A stretch of 64,000 nt of DNA, taken from positions 41,773 to 105,772 of the forward strand of contig NZ_JAYKTS010000015.1 of NCBI RefSeq assembly GCF_037024155.1, read 5' to 3'. A program made the position numbers and the translations under genes. Origin of the DNA: Bacillus sp. 2205SS5-2 (GTDB lineage Bacteria > Bacillota > Bacilli > Bacillales > Bacillaceae_K). The first letter of the stretch is position 1; each line of letters opens with the position of its first letter. Shown here piece after piece: positions 34,861 to 44,544 of the stretch. The notes beneath the pieces are model-generated. The model was not told the origin of the DNA, ran no database searches, and saw only the letters and a program-made list of their open reading frames with translations.

Positions 34861-37251
34861 TTACTTGAATAGCAATACTTTTCCCACTTTTCCATCTGTA
34901 CTCTCACCTGTAACACGGAATTTCACTCCATAATTTGGAATGTTTCGTCCTGCATCAGGAAGCTCAGTATTTAAGTAGTTATTGCTATCATTAAAGAGAG
35001 GGTTCCGTTTTGTATAATTATCTTTCATTGTAGTGCCAAGAAGATCCTTATAGTCTATAAACATTTTATTTGATTTATTCAAGCTAAATGCCGCATCATG
35101 CACTTGATAACGACTCGCTCCAAGCGATCCATCACTCCAATATTGAGCTTTTTGATCGGCATCTACTACACCAAGAAATCCATCACCCGGATGGGCTCCA
35201 GTCCAATTGTTGTCATAGCTATCATCTACATACCAAACGATTAATCCTTCATTAAATTCCATGATGCTGTTGCCGCGTTTAATATGCGCTAATCCTTCGT
35301 CCACGCCGTTATGGGTTCTCCATTCTAATAAGTAGTAGTGATCACTGTATAGCTTACCATCCGTTTTAGTAAAACCATCTAGATCCATCTGAGCTTCTCC
35401 CTCAGCATCATCGAATAACACTTCTGATCCATCGATTACTACTTGAACATCATCAACGTATAAGCCGGGTTCGGCTACAAATCCGTCGGTCCAATAGTTG
35501 ATTCCTACTTGAATTTCTTTTCCAGCATAAGCACTTAGGTCAAAGCTAGCATCCACCCAGCCATTAGAAGATCCTGTAATTCCATGGCCAGGATTTTGGT
35601 CAAATTCATTTTCTGTTGTTGTGATATTACCTGGGATCGATACCCATCCACTTCCGTCATTTACCATGACTGAGCCGTAGTCCCAATCCTTTTCGATTTG
35701 ATACCATGCTTTAAAATTGAGCTCACCATTTGCAGCATTTGTTAGGTCAACATTTGTCTGTAGATAATGGTTTAAATCATTTCCACTTCCACTGTGATAT
35801 TCAGTGGAACCACTTGCTGGCGTATTAATGATCAGTTCTTTTTGCGGAAGGTTCACACGAAGAGCATCCAGATTTGTTCCCTTTGTAGCTCCTTCATCTA
35901 GAAGAACTTCTAAACCTTTACTATCTAAATCAGCGAGGTCCACTTCTCCGGCCTGTAACCAATTCCCACCATGAGCTGTCTGTAAAAACTCCTTCGACCA
36001 TGCGCTAAATCCAGTCGGTTCTGTTCCCGGAATCTTTCCTGCCCAGCTACCACTTGACATGATCGACCAATAGGAAACGGGCTCGCCTTCTCCAGTATAC
36101 TGTGTGTCATATTCATCTGGTAAACCTAAGTCATGACCATATTCATGAGCGAAAACCCCAGCTGCTCCATCTGCTGGTTCGATGGTATAATCATATGCAG
36201 CCATTTCCCCACCCCAATAGGGCACTGTTGCTTCCGTACCGTCTAAACCATACACATCGCCTAGATTCCAACGATGGGACCAGATGGCATCTTCTCCAAG
36301 TTGACCTCCACCCGCTTCTTGTCCAACCGATGAATGAACTACCATTAAATGGTCCACTAATCCATCTGCTTCACGATAGTTTCCATCACCATCTAAATCA
36401 TACCGGTCCTCTTGGTCATAATCCGATAAATCCACACTTGGATCAGCTGCGGCTGCTTCAAGTGCTTCTCTTACAAGAGAACGAGCATCCGTATCATTGC
36501 TTTGGCCCTTTGGTGCGCCATAATATGCTGCCTCATGCTTCGCTTCATACCAGCCGGCTACTTTTCCATTGACGGTATAAGCTCCACCTGATTGTTGTTC
36601 ATAATATTGCTTCATGGAAATTAATGTTTCACCATTCGGTCCTTCATACCCATTATCTCCGAAGACCATCTCTTGATAATGTTCTTTCATATAATCTCCG
36701 TAGTACATATCTGTGTCTTCAGGGTGAATATCATTTGCTTTAAAATCAGGGAATTCTACTAATAACACTAAAACTTCGTCTGATCGTACTTCCCCATCGT
36801 AATTTTCTTCAACTAGTCCTGCAGGAGTGTTCTTTTTAGCTTGTCCAAGTTTATTTCCTTTGCCATTGGTAAAAGAATTTCCTTGGAGCTTGTCTTTCAT
36901 TTGTTCACTTAGTTTTAACTCTTGTTCGTGTAATTCGCCCTCTTCTTGCATTTGCTTCGCGTTCTCAGCTACATTTTTCAAGTAGCTTTTTACGGCAGCC
37001 TCTGCTTCCGCTCCAGTCGCGTTTTTGGAAAGCTTACCGCTTTTTTTAAGCATTTCCATTAATCTTTCTTCATTCGCTAGAGCTAAATCTACAGGACCTC
37101 CAACCGAGTGACTATGTTCTTTTGCAACAGACTTTGATGCCTGAATCTTTGTCTCTACTAAATTCATGGCATTGGTTGACGCAGGAAGAGTGAAAGCCCC
37201 CAATGATAAGGCTGCTACCATCGCCGCGTTCATAATTTTTTTACCTACCAA
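34861..37251 (-). CDS. inhA: Immune inhibitor A-type M6 metalloprotease (secreted)
   Basis: A 796-residue preproprotease. Residues about 1-28 form a signal peptide (AALSLGAFTLPASTNA). A helical propeptide follows (about 30-145). The catalytic zinc motif HEYGHDLGLPDE is at residues 369-380 (H369, H373 with E370), the M6 peptidase signature. C-terminal regions contain MAM/VEG-like beta domains. InhA proteases of Bacillus act outside the cell on host or environmental proteins and themselves activate by processing. The gene is single; it sits downstream of a long AT-rich upstream region and is not next to an inhibitor gene. Confidence 0.88.
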   Translation of the reverse strand: MVGKKIMNAAMVAALSLGAFTLPASTNAMNLVETKIQASKSVAKEHSHSVGGPVDLALANEERLMEMLKKSGKLSKNATGAEAEAAVKSYLKNVAENAKQMQEEGELHEQELKLSEQMKDKLQGNSFTNGKGNKLGQAKKNTPAGLVEENYDGEVRSDEVLVLLVEFPDFKANDIHPEDTDMYYGDYMKEHYQEMVFGDNGYEGPNGETLISMKQYYEQQSGGAYTVNGKVAGWYEAKHEAAYYGAPKGQSNDTDARSLVREALEAAAADPSVDLSDYDQEDRYDLDGDGNYREADGLVDHLMVVHSSVGQEAGGGQLGEDAIWSHRWNLGDVYGLDGTEATVPYWGGEMAAYDYTIEPADGAAGVFAHEYGHDLGLPDEYDTQYTGEGEPVSYWSIMSSGSWAGKIPGTEPTGFSAWSKEFLQTAHGGNWLQAGEVDLADLDSKGLEVLLDEGATKGTNLDALRVNLPQKELIINTPASGSTEYHSGSGNDLNHYLQTNVDLTNAANGELNFKAWYQIEKDWDYGSVMVNDGSGWVSIPGNITTTENEFDQNPGHGITGSSNGWVDASFDLSAYAGKEIQVGINYWTDGFVAEPGLYVDDVQVVIDGSEVLFDDAEGEAQMDLDGFTKTDGKLYSDHYYLLEWRTHNGVDEGLAHIKRGNSIMEFNEGLIVWYVDDSYDNNWTGAHPGDGFLGVVDADQKAQYWSDGSLGASRYQVHDAAFSLNKSNKMFIDYKDLLGTTMKDNYTKRNPLFNDSNNYLNTELPDAGRNIPNYGVKFRVTGESTDGKVGKVLLFK

Positions 37252-37441
37252 ATTGAATTCCTCCCCTTATATGTAACTTGCTTATTTAGCATAGTGTATT
37301 ATTTCGGAATAATCACTATTTTCAATCAATTTCAGTTATATAGGCCTATACTTTTGTTAAAACCACCGATAAAGCAGCTGATTGCTGAGGCTTTCTAGCT
37401 AATAAGATCATTTCTCATAACAGGGCCAAAAACCACAAAAA

Positions 37442-37465
37442 AAACGACCCAAGAGTCGTTTTTAC
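37442..37465 (-). terminator. Hairpin downstream of ytpB, beyond a MITE
   Basis: AAAACGACCC / GAGTCGTTTTT forms a short stem with T-run. In the minus direction it follows ytpB, but a MITE insertion (37477-37637) separates it from the stop codon. Confidence 0.6.
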
Positions 37466-37476
37466 TATTTATAAAA

Positions 37477-37637
37477 GAATTTAATCGTATACATTGTGAC
37501 TATTTCATCTGATTTTTGATTAAATCGCCCATTTCACTGCTGATTTCCATTAAACATAGACGAAATGATGCCCGAAACAAAACTATATCACCGTTTATAG
37601 ACTGGTGCGAAAAGCCACAAACTTTGCGAAAACACCC
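37477..37637. repeat. MITE-like element with exact 8-bp duplication
   Basis: The left end is worn (GAATTTAATCGTATACATTG), but the right end GCGAAAACACCC is intact. TTATAAAA flanks both sides (37469-37476 and 37638-37645). The interior is A-type. Confidence 0.88.
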
Positions 37638-37781
37638 TTATAAAATAATGTTTGACTTGCACCGTAGAGGATTGGCTTCCACAGTTATAATTGAGGCCAC
37701 TCTGATTCTTACCCTTCATTCCAAACTTCTTCTAGTTGAATACTCAAAATGCATTGGGGTGACAGATTAAGAGTGCCCACC

Positions 37782-38867
37782 TTAAAGTCGGTTTGCACGC
37801 CCTAAAAAGCTATTCTGATACTTTCGATACACCCGACCATTAGCGTAAAAAAAACGAGAAATAAAACCACTTTGTTTAATGATTTTTTTAGCTAATGCAT
37901 TTACTTCCCTTTGTTGAGTTACTTTTTCATCAGATAAATACACCCCTAGTAATCCTCGATTGATTAATCGGTGAAATTCACGATGAGGAAGATTCTTTGT
38001 TTGCTCATCTGCTTGTGAGAGAAAATGCTGAAGTCGTTCAAATAATTGTTGATTATCTTGATAATAGAAGCAAAAATTCAAATCGCCCTCCTCAAGATCT
38101 TCTTCTTGATCAATAAAGTAATCTAATAAAATATGTAGCCCTTGAATATAGGGAAAGTACCCATTTCTAACCATTTCGCCATATTCTGATCGAAAGTCCT
38201 CTCTTAATGAATAAGAAACTAGGCAAAAAATCCCTAATGTAGATCCGCTACACGCCGAGAATTCATGCCAATCCATGGTTGGTAGTGAGGGTTGATGTAC
38301 CTGAAACCAGGATCTTAGGCGTTCTTCTCGCTCTTCCACACACACATGTTTATGGATCTGTAAATCGCAATAATAGTGGCAAAGCTCTAAAAGATAGGGG
38401 CGAATCTCTTCATAGGGAGAAATCCGTTTAAGGACGTTTTGGCATGTTACCACAAGATCACGCAAATAATGAAGATCCCCCTGAGATTTCCGCAGACGGT
38501 AATAGTCTTTAGGAGTTTCCTCTATCGATAAGCAATCGTTCATCGATTCATGGAGAGCACTAAAATCATCAGGATCAAGTGAGGTACTCCGATCACATAG
38601 ATTATCCAAGTAATCACTAATTGTTTGATAGGCTACAATAAATTTTATTGCTTCTTCCATACGATTTCCCGCTAATAATGCTAAAATTGCCCCTCCTTCA
38701 CAGTGAAAGGTCTTCCCTTTAATACTCTGCACAGCTTGCTTCCGAAGTTCATCGTCCGGAATAAGCGAAGCTCGTTCTTTCCAATAATTTAATTCTTTGT
38801 GAACCATTGGAAAGACCTTTCGATACACATTTGCCATCAACGGAATAGGTGTCACAGGAACCGACAT
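37782..38867 (-). CDS. ytpB: Tetraprenyl-beta-curcumene synthase YtpB (DUF2600)
   Basis: A 361-residue DUF2600 protein matching YtpB of B. subtilis, which makes the C35 terpene tetraprenyl-beta-curcumene. It has no classic DDxxD pair; family motifs include DYLDNLCDRSTSLDPDDFS near residue 84 and HYYCDLQIHK near 162, rich in aspartates that may bind metal-pyrophosphate. Terpenoids made by this pathway are linked to membranes in spore formers. It overlaps functionally with ytpA 10 bases away on the same strand, so the two form an operon. Confidence 0.88.
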   Translation of the reverse strand: MSVPVTPIPLMANVYRKVFPMVHKELNYWKERASLIPDDELRKQAVQSIKGKTFHCEGGAILALLAGNRMEEAIKFIVAYQTISDYLDNLCDRSTSLDPDDFSALHESMNDCLSIEETPKDYYRLRKSQGDLHYLRDLVVTCQNVLKRISPYEEIRPYLLELCHYYCDLQIHKHVCVEEREERLRSWFQVHQPSLPTMDWHEFSACSGSTLGIFCLVSYSLREDFRSEYGEMVRNGYFPYIQGLHILLDYFIDQEEDLEEGDLNFCFYYQDNQQLFERLQHFLSQADEQTKNLPHREFHRLINRGLLGVYLSDEKVTQQREVNALAKKIIKQSGFISRFFYANGRVYRKYQNSFLGRANRL

Positions 38868-38876
38868 GCTTCCACC

Positions 38877-39680
38877 TCACTTTTTCATTTTTTTATCTAA
38901 AACTAGTTGATTAATAACAAAATTCACCGAATACTGAAACACGTCATCTCTTTTTTCTTCACTAAACACTTCATGATAATAGTGCGGCCATTCCTTATAG
39001 TGCTTATCCGAACTCTGGACTTGGTTAAACCATGATTTCACCCCAGATTTATCAACAATCTGATCATCTCCACCTTGAATGACTAACAGAGGGAGATCTT
39101 GCAATTTCTCACTATGACGAAAAGCAAGTTTTATCGATTTCACAAGCTCACGGTACCACCGAACGGACACTTTCGTTAGGTACAAAGAATCATTACAATC
39201 CATTTCTTTAATGTCTTGATTTTTCGTTGCCATATCTATGGTAAGGCCTGATGAGAATTTTGTTTTAGGTCTAACTTCGTTTAATCCAAATGAAAGAACA
39301 TTTAAGATCATCGAAGGAGGGCGCAAAAGCCCTAAACAAGGAGAAGAAAGGATAAGTCCCTTTACTTTTAATCTGTGCTCTTGAAATAAGCGGACAGCAA
39401 TCAACCCTCCCATACTATGACCCATCACATAAATAGGTAAATCATACTCCATTGCCCCTCCTATCCAATCTTTCACTTCCATTATATATTCATTAAAGGT
39501 TTCGATATGTCCTCTATTTCTCCTGGAAGTGATTCCGTGTCCAGGAAGATCGCCCATCACCACGTGAAAATTAGATGATCTCCACATTTCAATTAACCAT
39601 TTGTATCGTCCATGGTGCTCCATTGCTCCATGAATAATTACAACAACACCTTGCGGATTTTCTGCCTCCCATTTCCACAT
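38877..39680 (-). CDS. ytpA: Alpha/beta hydrolase YtpA (lysophospholipase/bacilysocin synthesis)
   Basis: The start is MWKWEAENPQG, five codons inside the longest frame, because GGAGG lies 8 bases before this ATG. The 267-residue protein is a serine hydrolase with nucleophile elbow GHSMGG near residue 88, oxyanion segment VIIHGAMEHHGRYKW near 15, and aspartate/histidine later (GGDDQIVDKSG, HYYHEVFSE). YtpA of B. subtilis is a lysophospholipase linked to the phospholipid antibiotic bacilysocin. It is the first gene of the ytpA-ytpB pair. Confidence 0.87.
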   Translation of the reverse strand: MWKWEAENPQGVVVIIHGAMEHHGRYKWLIEMWRSSNFHVVMGDLPGHGITSRRNRGHIETFNEYIMEVKDWIGGAMEYDLPIYVMGHSMGGLIAVRLFQEHRLKVKGLILSSPCLGLLRPPSMILNVLSFGLNEVRPKTKFSSGLTIDMATKNQDIKEMDCNDSLYLTKVSVRWYRELVKSIKLAFRHSEKLQDLPLLVIQGGDDQIVDKSGVKSWFNQVQSSDKHYKEWPHYYHEVFSEEKRDDVFQYSVNFVINQLVLDKKMKK

Positions 39681-39763
39681 AAAAAATTCCTCCAAACTCC
39701 TTCATGAACAGAGCTATTTTTTGATACACTATCTCTATGACTGTTTTATAAAGGAGAATTTAT

Positions 39764-40276
39764 ATGATCTATTCCTATCATGACACTTATCCTCAAATTT
39801 CATCCTCAGCGTTTATTGCTGATTTCGTCACGATATCAGGAGACGTGAAGATTGGCGATAAATCCAGCATTTGGTTTAACACCGTAATACGAGGTGATGT
39901 TGCCCCAACTATAATTGGAAACAAAGTAAATATTCAAGATAATTGTGTTCTTCACCAAAGCCCAAATAATCCGCTTATTTTGGAAGATCAAGTGACCGTG
40001 GGGCATAGCGTGATTTTACATAGTTGCAAAATCAGGAAAAAAGCACTGATTGGTATGGGTTCCATTATTTTGGACAAGGCAGAAATTGGAGCAGGAGCCT
40101 TTATTGGAGCAGGAAGCTTAGTTCCACAAGGAAAAGTAATTCCTCCTAATTCACTTGCATTTGGCAGACCCGCTAAAGTCATTCGAGAATTAACGGTTGA
40201 GGACATACAAGATATGGAGCGCATTTCTCGAGAGTACGCAGAGAAAGCTCAGTACTATAAATCGATACAAAAATAG
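39764..40276 (+). CDS. ytoA: Gamma carbonic anhydrase-like protein YtoA
   Basis: A 170-residue left-handed beta-helix protein with hexapeptide repeats (ISGDVKIGDKSSIWFNTVIRGD onward). Histidines expected to bind zinc appear in HQSPNNP near residue 65, GHSVILHSC near 82. This is the gamma-CA-like group, to which YtoA and related YrdA/CaiE proteins belong; many members have no proven carbonic anhydrase activity. It is cytoplasmic. It is divergent from ytpA and ends in a strong terminator, so it is likely a single-gene unit. Confidence 0.87.
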   Translation: MIYSYHDTYPQISSSAFIADFVTISGDVKIGDKSSIWFNTVIRGDVAPTIIGNKVNIQDNCVLHQSPNNPLILEDQVTVGHSVILHSCKIRKKALIGMGSIILDKAEIGAGAFIGAGSLVPQGKVIPPNSLAFGRPAKVIRELTVEDIQDMERISREYAEKAQYYKSIQK

Positions 40277-40277
40277 C

Positions 40278-40315
40278 AAAAAAGCGGAATTCTTTGATAG
40301 AATTCCGCTTTTTTG
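40278..40315 (+). terminator. Terminator of ytoA
   Basis: AAAAAAGCGGAATTCT / AGAATTCCGCTTTTTT stem with a 6-base loop directly after the stop codon. Confidence 0.9.
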
Positions 40316-40321
40316 CTTAAA

Positions 40322-40482
40322 GGCTCTTTTCTAATACTTTGTTGGTATCGAATCTAATAATAAAAGGAAATCAACGTTTTTTCTTTTATTAAGTTAGGAA
40401 AAAGACGAAAAGATGACCCGAATCCTATTCCTATCAAAGATATTTTTAAACCGAAAAGCCACAATCATTGAGAAAAACAGCC
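40322..40482. repeat. MITE-like element, B-type, degraded
   Basis: GGCTCTTTTCTAATACTTTG to TTGAGAAAAACAGCC. Interior is shortened and diverged; no duplication seen. Downstream of metK. Confidence 0.65.
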
Positions 40483-40496
40483 CGATTCATTCATGA

Positions 40497-41699
40497 TTAG
40501 TTGTTAAGAGCTTGTGTTTTTAATGCTTCTGCTTTATCTGTACGCTCCCAAGGTAAATCAAGATCATTACGGCCAAAGTGACCATAAGCAGCTGTTTGCT
40601 TATAAATTGGGCGTCTTAAGTCAAGCATTTTGATAATACCAGCTGGTCGTAAATCAAAGTTATTGCTCACAACATCAATTAATGTTTCTTCACTTACATC
40701 GCTTGTTCCAAATGTATCAATGGAAATGGAAACAGGCTTGGCAACACCAATGGCATACGCTAGCTGCACTTCACATTTATCGGCTAAACCAGCAGCCACG
40801 ATGTTTTTCGCCACATAACGTGCAGCGTAGGCTGCCGAACGATCTACTTTCGTTGCATCTTTACCAGAGAATGCCCCACCGCCGTGACGAGCATACCCAC
40901 CATATGTGTCCACAATAATCTTACGACCAGTTAGACCTGCATCTCCTTGTGGTCCGCCAATAACGAAACGGCCCGTTGGATTGATGAAGTATTTTGTTTC
41001 ATCATCAATCAATTCTTTCGGAACGATTGGATTTATGACGTATTCTTTCAGATTTCGTTGAATTTGCTCTAAGCTCACTTCTGGATGATGTTGGGTAGAA
41101 ATGACAATCGTATCAATACGAACGGGGTGATTGTTCTCATCATACTCAACCGTCACTTGTGTTTTTCCATCTGGACGAAGGTAAGGAAGAACTTCGTCTT
41201 TTCGTACTTCTGTCAAGCGACGAGATAATTTATGCGCTAGAGAAATAGGTAGTGGCATTAATTCTTTTGTTTCATTACAAGCAAATCCAAACATCAATCC
41301 TTGGTCCCCTGCGCCAATGGCATCGATTTCCTCGTCGGACATATGTCCCTCTCGAGCTTCTAGAGCTTGGTCAACACCCATCGCAATATCAGCAGATTGC
41401 TCATCAATAGCCGTTAAAACAGCACATGTTTCCGCATCGAAACCATACTTTGCACGAGTGTAACCAATTCCCTTAACGGTCTCACGTACGATTTTAGGAA
41501 TATCCACATACGTGCTTGTTGTAATTTCACCCGCTACAAGGACAAGTCCTGTGGTGACCGACGTTTCACAAGCGACACGAGCATTCGGATCTTTATCTAA
41601 AATTGCATCCAAAATAGAATCTGAGATTTGATCACAAATTTTATCTGGATGTCCTTCTGTTACTGATTCTGAAGTAAATAAATGGCGTTTCTTTGTCAA
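40497..41699 (-). CDS. metK: S-adenosylmethionine synthetase
   Basis: A 400-residue enzyme that joins methionine and ATP to SAM. Conserved blocks: [16 protein letters not shown] near residue 9, [16 protein letters not shown] near 129, and [19 protein letters not shown] near 275, which hold the metal, substrate and phosphate ligands. Length and motifs are standard for bacterial MetK. It has an S-box leader, so SAM should repress its transcription. It lies between ytoA and pckA as in B. subtilis. Confidence is high. Confidence 0.98.
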   Translation of the reverse strand: MTKKRHLFTSESVTEGHPDKICDQISDSILDAILDKDPNARVACETSVTTGLVLVAGEITTSTYVDIPKIVRETVKGIGYTRAKYGFDAETCAVLTAIDEQSADIAMGVDQALEAREGHMSDEEIDAIGAGDQGLMFGFACNETKELMPLPISLAHKLSRRLTEVRKDEVLPYLRPDGKTQVTVEYDENNHPVRIDTIVISTQHHPEVSLEQIQRNLKEYVINPIVPKELIDDETKYFINPTGRFVIGGPQGDAGLTGRKIIVDTYGGYARHGGGAFSGKDATKVDRSAAYAARYVAKNIVAAGLADKCEVQLAYAIGVAKPVSISIDTFGTSDVSEETLIDVVSNNFDLRPAGIIKMLDLRRPIYKQTAAYGHFGRNDLDLPWERTDKAEALKTQALNN

Positions 41700-41895
41700 T
41701 CTATATTCCTCCCTAAAAGTTAATTGCAGTGCTTGAAGCGACCAATCTATATGTAATTTCTCGCCTTATGTCTGCAGGATTAATCTTCACGGTACTCATT
41801 TCCCTTAGTAGTATGAAATAAACTCCGGGTTTTTAGTCACAGACCACAATATTAAACCGTGTTAACATTGCTCAATTCACTTATTAGAATTCAAA

Positions 41896-42076
41896 CTAAA
41901 AAACCTTTCCTACTTCAAAAGAGGAAAGGTTTTGAATACAACATCGCGCCTTTCACTCTCATCACTCAAGGGATTTACCTTGCAGGTTAGCACCTTTCTC
42001 AGTTACTACTGTAAATGAGTAGGTTGCTGGGTTTCCTAGGGCCTGTCCCTCCACCAGCTCGGAATAAGAGTATCCG
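41896..42076 (-). promoter_or_regulatory. S-box (SAM-I) riboswitch of metK
   Basis: On the minus strand the core GGAGGGACAGGCCCTAGGAA, then ACCCAGCAACC, matches the SAM-I aptamer signature, spanning about 41955-42073. P1 arms are ACTCTTATTCCGAG and TTGAGTGATGAGAGT. The terminator AAACCTTTCCT / AGGAAAGGTTTTTTAG is at 41896-41933. Binding of SAM should favour termination ahead of metK. Confidence 0.95.
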
Positions 42077-42151
42077 TTCAAATTTCTATAATATCTAAAG
42101 CCGACGGTAGTGTCAATCCATTTCCCTTACATATCACCAATTTTTTTAATG

Positions 42152-42438
42152 GGATCTTTTCGTACACTATGTTGCTTTTGACACAAAGAAAAAACAGGCA
42201 GTAGGGTTTTTTCGATTGATTTCTTCCTTTTTATCTAGAAATGAAGAATTTTTCATTAGGAAAAGAGCACGAAGTCATACAAGTCAAGGGATTTCTTCTT
42301 ATTCGAACCCATCTAAAAACGAGGATCCAGCTTTTTTCATGGCATCATTTCGTTTTTTTCTGATGTGAAACACCTGAGCAAAGTAGAGGATACCATCTAA
42401 AATTAGATGAAATAACAACAATGTATACGAAAAAATCC
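42152..42438. repeat. Composite MITE-like element (B- and A-type mixture)
   Basis: The left part (GATCTTTTCGTACAC, then CTAGAAATGAAGAATTTTTC and GAGCACGAAG) is B-type. The right part (GGCATCATTTCG... AATTAGATGAAATAAC, ATGTATACGAAAAAATCC) is A-type. At about 287 bases it is longer than a normal copy. It lies between the S-box leader and pckA. Confidence 0.6.
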
Positions 42439-42562
42439 TTATGCTAAACCTCGCCTTAGAACTTCCTAAGAATCCCCTATTATTCTTTACAACATAGACT
42501 AATGCAAGGAACTATTTGACGAATTGATGACAAATTAGAAACATTAAGAAAATGAGCTTCAT

Positions 42563-42595
42563 TAGTATAGACTAATGATTTGAATGTGTTATACT
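42563..42595 (+). promoter_or_regulatory. Inverted repeat and CcpN-like operator at the pckA promoter
   Basis: CATTAGT / ACTAATG is an inverted repeat just before TGTGTTATACT (42585-42595). That 11-mer fits the CcpN operator pattern TRTGHYATAYW, and its TATACT overlaps the likely -10 box. CcpN represses gapB and pckA on glucose in B. subtilis. The matching gene for CcpN is outside this window. Confidence 0.6.
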
Positions 42596-42648
42596 AATGA
42601 TGAGTGAACATTGGGGTTAAAAATATAGACAAAGGTAGGTTTATTATT

Positions 42649-44235
42649 ATGAATTCAGTGAGCATGTCTAGTGAATTAATGGAACTATTAGCGGGAGAAA
42701 ATATTCAACTTCAACTGTCTGTACCTACGTTAGTGGAAAAGGTATTACACCGAAATGAAGGTGTTTTGACTGCTTCAGGAGCTGTTCGTGCGGAAACAGG
42801 AAAATACACTGGGCGTTCTCCAAAAGACAAGTATATCGTTGAAGAAGATTCTTCAAGCAGCAAAATTGATTGGGGTTCAGTAAACCAACCGATTTCCTCT
42901 GAAAAATTTGATAATCTTTACCATAAAGTCATCAAGCATCTGGAAGAACAAGATGAAGTTTTCGTCTTTAAAGGCTTCGCAGGCGCTGATCATAAACATA
43001 GAATGCCGATACAAGTTATTAACGAGTATGCGTGGCATAATTTATTTGCTCATCAATTATTCATACGCCCAACAGAGGAAGAACTTGATAATCATCAAGC
43101 ACAATTTACGGTGATCTCTGCTCCGAATTTTAAAGCCGTTCCAGAAGAAGATGGTACCCATTCAGAAACCTTCATCATAGTTTCCTTTGATAAGAGAACT
43201 GTGCTCATTGGCGGCACGGAATACGCTGGCGAAATGAAGAAATCGATTTTCTCAGTAATGAACTATATGCTTCCTGAGCAAGATATTTTGTCCATGCACT
43301 GCTCTGCTAATGTTGGATTTGAAGGGGATGTCGCCTTATTTTTCGGATTATCCGGAACAGGAAAGACAACGCTTTCAGCCGATGAGAATCGTCGCCTAAT
43401 TGGAGATGATGAGCATGGATGGTCTCCAAATGGTGTATTTAATATCGAGGGCGGCTGCTATGCAAAGTGTATTGGACTGACTCGTGATAAAGAGCCACAG
43501 ATTTTTGATGCTATTCGCTTTGGCTCTGTGTTAGAAAATGTTGTTTTACATGAGGACTCGCGCTTACCTGATTATGAAGATAATTCATTAACAGAAAATA
43601 CTCGAGCAGCCTACCCGATTGATGCAGTAGATAATATTGTTGTACCAAGTATCGCTGGGCACCCGAATACGATTATCTTTTTAACAGCTGATGCATTTGG
43701 TGTTTTACCTCCTATTAGTAAACTAACAAAAGAACAAGCCATGTATCATTTCTTAAGTGGTTATACATCCAAACTCGCCGGAACAGAGCGTGGCATCACT
43801 TCACCACAAGCTACTTTCTCTACATGTTTTGGCTCACCATTCCTTCCTCTTCCAGCTCAGCGCTATGCTGAAATGCTAGGGAAGAAGATCGATGAACATA
43901 ATGCAAAAGTATTTTTAGTTAATACGGGTTGGACCGGAGGAGAATACGGAACCGGTAACCGAATGAAACTGGGCTATACTCGGGCAATGGTTCAAGCAGC
44001 GCTAGAAGGTGAGCTTGATAACGTTGAAACGGTAAAGGGTGAAATATTTGGATTAGCTATTCCTTTGCACGTTCCTGGCGTACCAGACGAAGTATTACAA
44101 CCTGCAAAAACATGGGCCAATTCGAGTGACTATGAGAAGAAAGCGAAGGAGCTTTCCGAAAAATTCCGTCAAAATTTTAAAAAGTTTTCGAATGTGTCCC
44201 CAGAAATCAAACAACTAGGTGGACCGATCGCCTAA
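42649..44235 (+). CDS. pckA: Phosphoenolpyruvate carboxykinase (ATP)
   Basis: The start is [10 protein letters not shown], with AAAGGTAGG 9 bases upstream, giving 528 residues, the usual length; the frame is open 15 codons further upstream. ATP-type PEPCK motifs are [15 protein letters not shown] near residue 236 (kinase-1a, phosphate loop) and IGDDEHGW near 260. [18 protein letters not shown] near 385 is also conserved. It decarboxylates and phosphorylates oxaloacetate to PEP in gluconeogenesis. The promoter region carries a CcpN-like operator. A strong terminator follows and partly overlaps the convergent ytmB. Confidence 0.97.
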   Translation: MNSVSMSSELMELLAGENIQLQLSVPTLVEKVLHRNEGVLTASGAVRAETGKYTGRSPKDKYIVEEDSSSSKIDWGSVNQPISSEKFDNLYHKVIKHLEEQDEVFVFKGFAGADHKHRMPIQVINEYAWHNLFAHQLFIRPTEEELDNHQAQFTVISAPNFKAVPEEDGTHSETFIIVSFDKRTVLIGGTEYAGEMKKSIFSVMNYMLPEQDILSMHCSANVGFEGDVALFFGLSGTGKTTLSADENRRLIGDDEHGWSPNGVFNIEGGCYAKCIGLTRDKEPQIFDAIRFGSVLENVVLHEDSRLPDYEDNSLTENTRAAYPIDAVDNIVVPSIAGHPNTIIFLTADAFGVLPPISKLTKEQAMYHFLSGYTSKLAGTERGITSPQATFSTCFGSPFLPLPAQRYAEMLGKKIDEHNAKVFLVNTGWTGGEYGTGNRMKLGYTRAMVQAALEGELDNVETVKGEIFGLAIPLHVPGVPDEVLQPAKTWANSSDYEKKAKELSEKFRQNFKKFSNVSPEIKQLGGPIA

Positions 44236-44268
44236 AAAAAGCCCCCACGCTTCGTGGGGGGCTTTTTT
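44234..44268. terminator. Terminator between pckA and ytmB
   Basis: AAAAAAAGCCCCCACG / CGTGGGGGGCTTTTTT stem with a TTT-like loop. It covers the end of pckA and of convergent ytmB. Confidence 0.9.
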
Positions 44269-44509
44269 AATTTGTTGAGTTCAAAGACTGAAGTTCGTAT
44301 GTAAGATGTGTTTGGTCATTTTCCCAAACGAGCTTCTGGATGACAGCTATCCCACTAATGTCGCTGTTTATTGTTTTTCTTACTTCAACTGGAATATGAA
44401 GTGGATACATTCGGTAGCCGTCTTTTTTCAGACAAAACAAATTCTGTTCTGCACGCTCTTCCTTCCCTTTTGTAACAATCATTGTATTTAGTTCTATCGG
44501 CATTCCCAT
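44267..44509 (-). CDS. ytmB: YtmB-like protein (DUF2584)
   Basis: The start is MGMPIELNTMIVTKGKEE, with AGGTG 8 bases upstream; a TTG one codon earlier is also open. The 80-residue protein matches YtmB in length and in the block YRMYPLHIPVEV. It is a small beta-rich cytoplasmic protein of unknown function. It is downstream of ytmA on the same strand with a 35-base gap and ends in the shared pckA terminator. Confidence 0.8.
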   Translation of the reverse strand: MGMPIELNTMIVTKGKEERAEQNLFCLKKDGYRMYPLHIPVEVRKTINSDISGIAVIQKLVWENDQTHLTYELQSLNSTN

Positions 44510-44544
44510 CAATGAGTCACCTCTTTTACTTTTATCGTATCATA

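Noticed and set aside
36102..36572. A 156-codon frame opposite the InhA-like protease
   Set aside because: It is on the strand complementary to a clear gene, rich in His, Leu and Pro as expected from antisense coding, with no ribosome site.
37516..37770. Open frames inside MITE copies (also near 57166, 59336) sharing the peptide LRKQPY
   Set aside because: They arise because copies of one repeat share a sequence; no ribosome site precedes them and the frame differs in length from copy to copy. I treat them as repeat-derived, not as genes.
42149..42438. A distinct riboswitch upstream of pckA
   Set aside because: Its ends and interior match the dispersed MITE families, not an aptamer.
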